Part shown: in pieces, positions 59,236 through 64,000 of the stretch | Numbering within the stretch: position 1 is the stretch's first letter | Layout: each line of letters begins with the position of its first letter | The notes under the pieces: generated by a model | Databases searched by the model: none | Seen by the model: the letters and a program-made list of their open reading frames with translations, nothing else | Told to the model about the DNA's origin: nothing | Program-made: the position numbers and the translations under genes | From: Glandiceps talaboti | Lineage: Eukaryota; Hemichordata; Enteropneusta; Spengelidae | DNA length: 64,000 nt | NCBI RefSeq assembly: GCF_964340395.1 | Contig: NC_135561.1 | Span: 23,876,986 to 23,940,985 of the forward strand | Direction of reading: 5' to 3'

Positions 59236-61505
59236 GATTGTGTGTAGCGTGATAGATGATATCATTGTATGATTGTCTATAGCGTGATAGATGATATCAG
59301 TTGTATTGATGTCTATAGCATGATAGATGATATCAGTTGGATTGATGTCTATAGCATGATAGATGATATCATTTGTATTGATGTCTATAGCATGATAGAT
59401 GATATCATTTGTATTGATGTCTATAGCATGATAGATGATATCATTTGTATTGATGTCTATAGCATGATAGATGATATCATTTGTATTGATGTCTATAGCA
59501 TGATAGATGATATCATTGTATGATTGTCTATAGCGTGATAGATGATATCAGTTGTATTGATGTCTATAGCATGATAGATGATATCATTTGTATTGATGTC
59601 TATAGCATGATAGATGATATCATTGTATGATTGTCTATAGCGTGATAGATGATATCATTTGTATTGATGTCTATAGTGTGATAGATGATATCATTTGTAT
59701 TGATGTCTATAGCATGATAGATGATATCATTGTATGATTGTCTATAGCATGATAGATGATATCATTTGTATTGATGTCTATGGCATGATAGATGATATCA
59801 TTGTATGATTGTCTATAGCATGATAGATGATATCATTTGTATTGTTGTCTATAGCATGATAGATGATATCAGTTGTATTGATGTTTTTAGCATGATAGAT
59901 GATATCATTTGTATTGATGTCTATAGCATGATAGATGATATCATTGTATGATTGTCTATAGCGGGATAGATGATATCATTTGTATTGATGTCTGTAGCAT
60001 TATAGATGATATCATTCGTATTGATGTCTATAGCATGATAGATGATATCATTTGTATTGTTGTCTATAGCATGATAGATGATATCATTTGTATTGATGTC
60101 TATAGCATGATAGATGATATCATTTGTATTGTTGTCTATAGCATGATAGATGATATCATTTGTATTGTTGTCTATAGCATGATAGATGATATAATTTGTA
60201 TTGATGTCTATAGCATGATAGATGATATCATTTGTATTGATGTTTATAGCATGATAGATTTTATCATTTGTATTGATGTCTATAGCATGATAGATGATAT
60301 CATTTGTATTGTTGTCTATAGCATGATAGATGATATCAGTTGTATTGATGTTTATAGCATGATAGATGATATCATTTGTATTGATGTCTATAGCATGATA
60401 GATGATATCATTTGTATTGATGTCTATAGCATGATAGATGATATCATTTATTGATGTCTATAGCATGATAGATGATATCATTTGTATTGTTGTCTATAGC
60501 ATGATAGATTTTATCATTTGTATTGATGTCTATAGCATGATAGATGATATCATTTGTATTGTTGTCTATAGCATGATAGATGATATCATTTGTATTGATG
60601 TCTATAGCATGATAGATTTTATCATTTGTATTGATGTCTATAGCATGATAGATGATATCATTTGTATTGATGTCTATAGCATGATAGATGATATCATTTG
60701 TATTGTTGTCTATAGCATGATAGATGATATCATTTGTATTGATGTCTATAGCATGATAGATGAGATCATTTGTATTGATGTCTATAGCATGATAGATGAT
60801 ATCATTTGTATTGTTGTCTATAGCGTGATAGATGATATCATTTGTATTGTTGTCTATAGCGTGATAGCTGATATCATTTGTATTGATGTCTATAGCGTGA
60901 TAGATGATATCATTTGTATTGATGTCTATAGTGTGATAGATGATATCATTTGTATTGATGTCTATAGCGTGATAGATGATATCATTTGTATTGATGTCTA
61001 TAGCATGATAGATGATATCATTTGTATTGATGTCTATAGCATGATAGATGATATCATTTGTATTGTTGTCTATAGCATGATAGATGATATCATTTGTATT
61101 GATGTCTATAGCATGATAGATTTTATCATTTGTATTGATGTCTATAGCATGTTAGATGATATCATTTGTATTGATGTCTATAGCATGATAGATGATATCA
61201 GTTGTATTGATGTCTATAGCATGATAGATGATATCATTTGTATTGATGTCTATAGCATGATAGATTTTATCATTTGTATTGATGTCTATAGCATGATAGA
61301 TGATATCATTTGTATTGATGTCTATAGCATGATAGATGATATCATTTGTATTGATGTCAATAGCATGATAGATGATATCATTTGTATTGTTGTCTATAGC
61401 ATGATAGATTTTATCATTTGTATTGATGTCTATAGCATGATAGATGATATCAGTTGTATTGATGTCTATAGCATGATAGATGATATCATTTGTATTGTCG
61501 TTGTC
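59236..61505. repeat. 36-bp minisatellite resembling the exon-5 acceptor, ~63 copies
   Basis: The unit is TTGTATTGATGTCTATAG followed by CATGATAGATGATATCAT. Shorter units with ATCATTGTATGATTGTCTAT occur in the left part. The true acceptor of exon 5, TTGTATTGTCGTTGTCTCTAG, follows the last unit without a break and aligns with the unit's TTGTATTG-TTGTCTATAG. The array therefore presents dozens of acceptor-like TATAG/C sites. Being a multiple of three, the unit gives long open frames of (MIDDIICIDVYS)n. Confidence 0.98.
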
Positions 61506-61510
61506 TCTAG

Positions 61511-61640
61511 ATTGATTCAGAAGCTGATGGATATTTTCAAGGCAGGAGTTCTAAATGCTGAAAAAGAAATTCCTGATGGTCTGCGATATCATTTAATAGA
61601 GATTTATTTAGATGAACTAATCAACGTTGGTGGAAGTCAG
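61511..61640 (+). CDS. RRP1: RRP1 (Nop52), coding exon 5
   Basis: Follows TTGTCGTTGTCTCTAG and ends at GGAAGTCAG/GTAAGT. It enters in phase 2 (GA + A makes Glu) and leaves in phase 0. The peptide LIQKLMDIFKAGVLNAEKEI then PDGLRYHLIEIYLDELINVG and GSQ matches the Nop52 block with P-x-G-x-R-x-H-x-I-x-I-x-L-D-E-L-x-x-V-G. It is preceded directly by the 36-bp array and followed directly by the 40-bp array. The next block of the family (ADQNLKFIDPF in vertebrates) must lie beyond the window. Confidence 0.97.
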
Positions 61641-64000
61641 GTAAGTAAGTCAATAATATTGTAGAGTAGTGGTAAGTCAGGTAAGTCAATAATATTGTAG
61701 AGTAGTGGTAAGTCAGGTAAGTAAGTCAATAATATTGTAGAGTAGTGGTAAGTCAGGTAAGCAAGTCAATAATATTGTAGGGTAGTGGTAAGTCAGGTAA
61801 GTAAGTCAATAATATTGTAGGGTAGTGGTAAGTCAGGTAAGTAAGTCAATAATATTGTAGAGTAGTGGTAAGTCAGGTAAGTAAGTCAATAATATTGTAG
61901 GGTAGTGGTAAGTCAGGTAAGTAAGTCAATAATATTGTAGGGTAGTGGTAAGTCAGGTAAGTAGGTCAATAATATTGTAGAGTAGTGGTAAGTCAGGTAA
62001 GTAAGTCAATAATATTGTAGGGTAGTGGTAAGTCAGGTAAGCAAGTCAATAATATTGTAGGGTAGTGGTAAGTCAGGTAAGTAAGTCAATAATATTGTAG
62101 GGTAGTGGTAAGTCAGGTAAGTAGGTCAATAATATTGTAGAGTAGTGGTAAGTCAGGTAAGTAAGTCAATAATATTGTAGGGTAGTGGTAAGTCAGGTAA
62201 GTAAGTCAGTAATATTGTAGGGTAGTGGTAAGTCAGGTAAGTAAGTCAATAATATTGTAGAGTAGTGGTAAGTCAGGTAAGTAAGTCAATAATATTGTAG
62301 GGTAGTGGTAAGTCAGGTAAGTAAGTCAGTAATATTGTAGGGTAGTGGTAAGTCAGGTAAGTAAGTCAATAATATTGTAGAGTAGTGGTAAGTCAGGTAA
62401 GTAAGTCAATAATATTGTAGGGTAGTGGTAAGTCAGGTAAGTAAGTCAGTAATATTGTAGGGTAGTGGTAAGTCAGGTAAGTAAGTCAATAATATTGTAG
62501 GGTAGTGGTAAGTCAGGTAAGTAAGTCAATAATATTGTAGGGTAGTGGTAAGTCAGGTAAGTAAGTCAATAATATTGTAGGGTAGTGGTAAGTCAGGTAA
62601 GTAAGTCAATAATATTGTAGAGTAGTGGTAAGTCAGGTAAGTAAGTCAATAATATTGTAGGGTAGTGGTAAGTCAGGTAAGTAAGTCAGTAATATTGTAG
62701 GGTAGTGGTAAGTCAGGTAAGTAAGTCAATAATATTGTAGAGTAGTGGTAAGTCAGGTAAGTAAGTCAATAATATTGTAGGGTAGTGGTAAGTCAGGTAA
62801 GTAAGTCAGTAATATTGTAGGGTAGTGGTAAGTCAGGTAAGTAAGTCAATAATATTGTAGGGTAGTGGTAAGTCAGGTAAGTAAGTCAATAATATTGTAG
62901 GGTAGTGGTAAGTCAGGTAAGTAAGTCAATAATATTGTAGGGTAGTGGTAAGTCAGGTAAGTAAGTCAATAATATTGTAGGGTAGTGGTAAGTCAGGTAA
63001 GTAAGTCAATAATATTGTAGAGTAGTGGTAAGTCAGGTAAGTAAGTCAATAATATTGTAGGGTAGTGGTAAGTCAGGTAAGTAAGTCAGTAATATTGTAG
63101 GGTAGTGGTAAGTCAGGTAAGTAAGTCAATAATATTGTAGGGTAGTGGTAAGTCAGGTAAGTAAGTCAGTAATATTGTAGAGTAGTGGTAAGTCAGGTAA
63201 GTAAGTCAATAATATTGTAGGGTAGTGGTAAGTCAGGTAAGTAAGTCAGTAATATTGTAGGGTAGTGGTAAGTCAGGTAAGTAAGTCAATAATATTGTAG
63301 GGTAGTGGTAAGTCAGGTAAGTAAGTCAATAATATTGTAGGGTAGTGGTAAGTCAGGTAAGTAAGTCAATAATATTGTAGGGTAGTGGTAAGTCAGGTAA
63401 GTAAGTCAATAATATTGTAGAGTAGTGGTAAGTCAGGTAAGTAAGTCAATAATATTGTAGGGTAGTGGTAAGTCAGGTAAGTAAGTCAGTAATATTGTAG
63501 AGTAGTGGTAAGTCAGGTAAGTAAGTCAATAATATTGTAGAGTAGTGGTAAGTCAGGTAAGTAAGTCAATAATATTGTAGAGTAGTGGTAAGTCAGGTAA
63601 GTAAGTCAATAATATTGTAGAGTAGTGGTAAGTCAGGTAAGTAAGTCAATAATATTGTAGGGTAGTGGTAAGTCAGGTAAGTAAGTCAGTAATATTGTAG
63701 AGTAGTGGTAAGTCAGGTAAGTCAATAATATTTTAGGGTAGTGGTAAGTCAGGTAAGTAAGTCAATAATATTGTAGAGTAGTGGTAAGTCAGGTAAGTAA
63801 GTCAATAATATTGTAGAGTAGTGGTAAGTCAGGTAAGTAAGTCAATAATATTGTAGGGTAGTAGTAAGTCAGGTAAGTAAGTCAATAATATTGTAGGGTA
63901 GTAGTAAGTCAGGTAAGTAAGTCAATAATATTGTAGAGTAGTGGTAAGTCAGGTAAGTCAATAATATTGTAGAGTAGTGGTAAGTCAGGTAAGTAAGTCA
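61632..64000. repeat. 40-bp minisatellite seeded by the exon-5 donor, ~59 copies, open at window end
   Basis: The unit GTAAGTCAATAATATTGTAG, then AGTAGTGGTAAGTCAG or GGTAGTGGTAAGTCAG with a final GTAA, repeats every 40 bp. A few 36-bp units lack one GTAA (near 61672, 63716 and 63950). The exon end GTGGAAGTCAG/GTAAGT matches the unit's GTGGTAAGTCAG/GTAAGT, so the array grew from the donor. In parts (about 62140-62480 and 62620-62840) three unit variants alternate, giving a 120-bp higher-order repeat. The right boundary is outside the window. Confidence 0.98.

Noticed and set aside
59269-60454. Long frame of (MIDDIICIDVYS)n as an independent protein
   Set aside because: It is the 36-bp array read in frame, breaks at unit-length changes and has no gene context. 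Only the possible splice-linked use of the proximal block with exon 5 is kept as a finding.

Overview
This is a 64-kb piece of an animal nuclear genome. It is AT-rich, has long introns, and is dominated by minisatellites, microsatellites and decayed transposons. Two host genes can be recognised, both on the + strand and both interrupted by introns. The translated exons are very close to vertebrate DEDD and RRP1, while the intron and repeat landscape is not vertebrate. I infer an invertebrate deuterostome (hemichordate- or cephalochordate-like); the phylum cannot be fixed from this window. No bacterial genes, operons, CRISPR arrays or rRNA/tRNA genes were seen. || Layout. 0-2 kb: two related minisatellites separated by a T29 run. 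2.6-2.9 kb: a possible minus-strand first coding exon with a TATA box. 7.03-20.0 kb: the last two coding exons of a DEDD orthologue (death-effector-domain DNA-binding protein). Its 12.4-kb intron holds a minus-strand LINE remnant split by two TIR transposons, one of which contains further elements nested inside it. 20-33.8 kb: intergenic, with ~120-bp degenerate tandem repeats, several families of modular repeats, a decayed LINE (25.6-27.5 kb), an ATC/ATG microsatellite and a minus-strand LINE. 33.84 kb to the window end: the first five coding exons of RRP1 (Nop52/NNP-1, rRNA processing). Joining them gives 186 codons with every intron phase agreeing; the remaining exons lie beyond the window. 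|| The most interesting structure is in RRP1. Three splice sites of the gene lie inside or directly against minisatellites that appear to have grown out of those splice sites. The exon-4 donor is copied ~13 times in 39-bp units. The exon-5 acceptor is preceded by ~63 copies of a 36-bp acceptor-like unit. The exon-5 donor is followed by ~59 copies of a 40-bp unit, nearly all of them carrying a consensus CAG/GTAAGT. Intron 4 is therefore bounded at both ends by arrays of decoy splice sites. The last ~29 acceptor units are open in the RRP1 frame and in the correct phase, so alternative acceptor choice would add multiples of 12 residues without breaking the frame. Downstream donor choice at exon 4 or exon 5 would instead meet an in-frame stop at once. 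|| Apart from the two genes, nearly everything is repeat-derived. Several interspersed families (called A, B, C and D here) share an unusual module: a CTGT/GT-rich run followed by a short degenerate motif of the type AAAACTACTG-N-CAGATT-N-CTGAAATTTGG.
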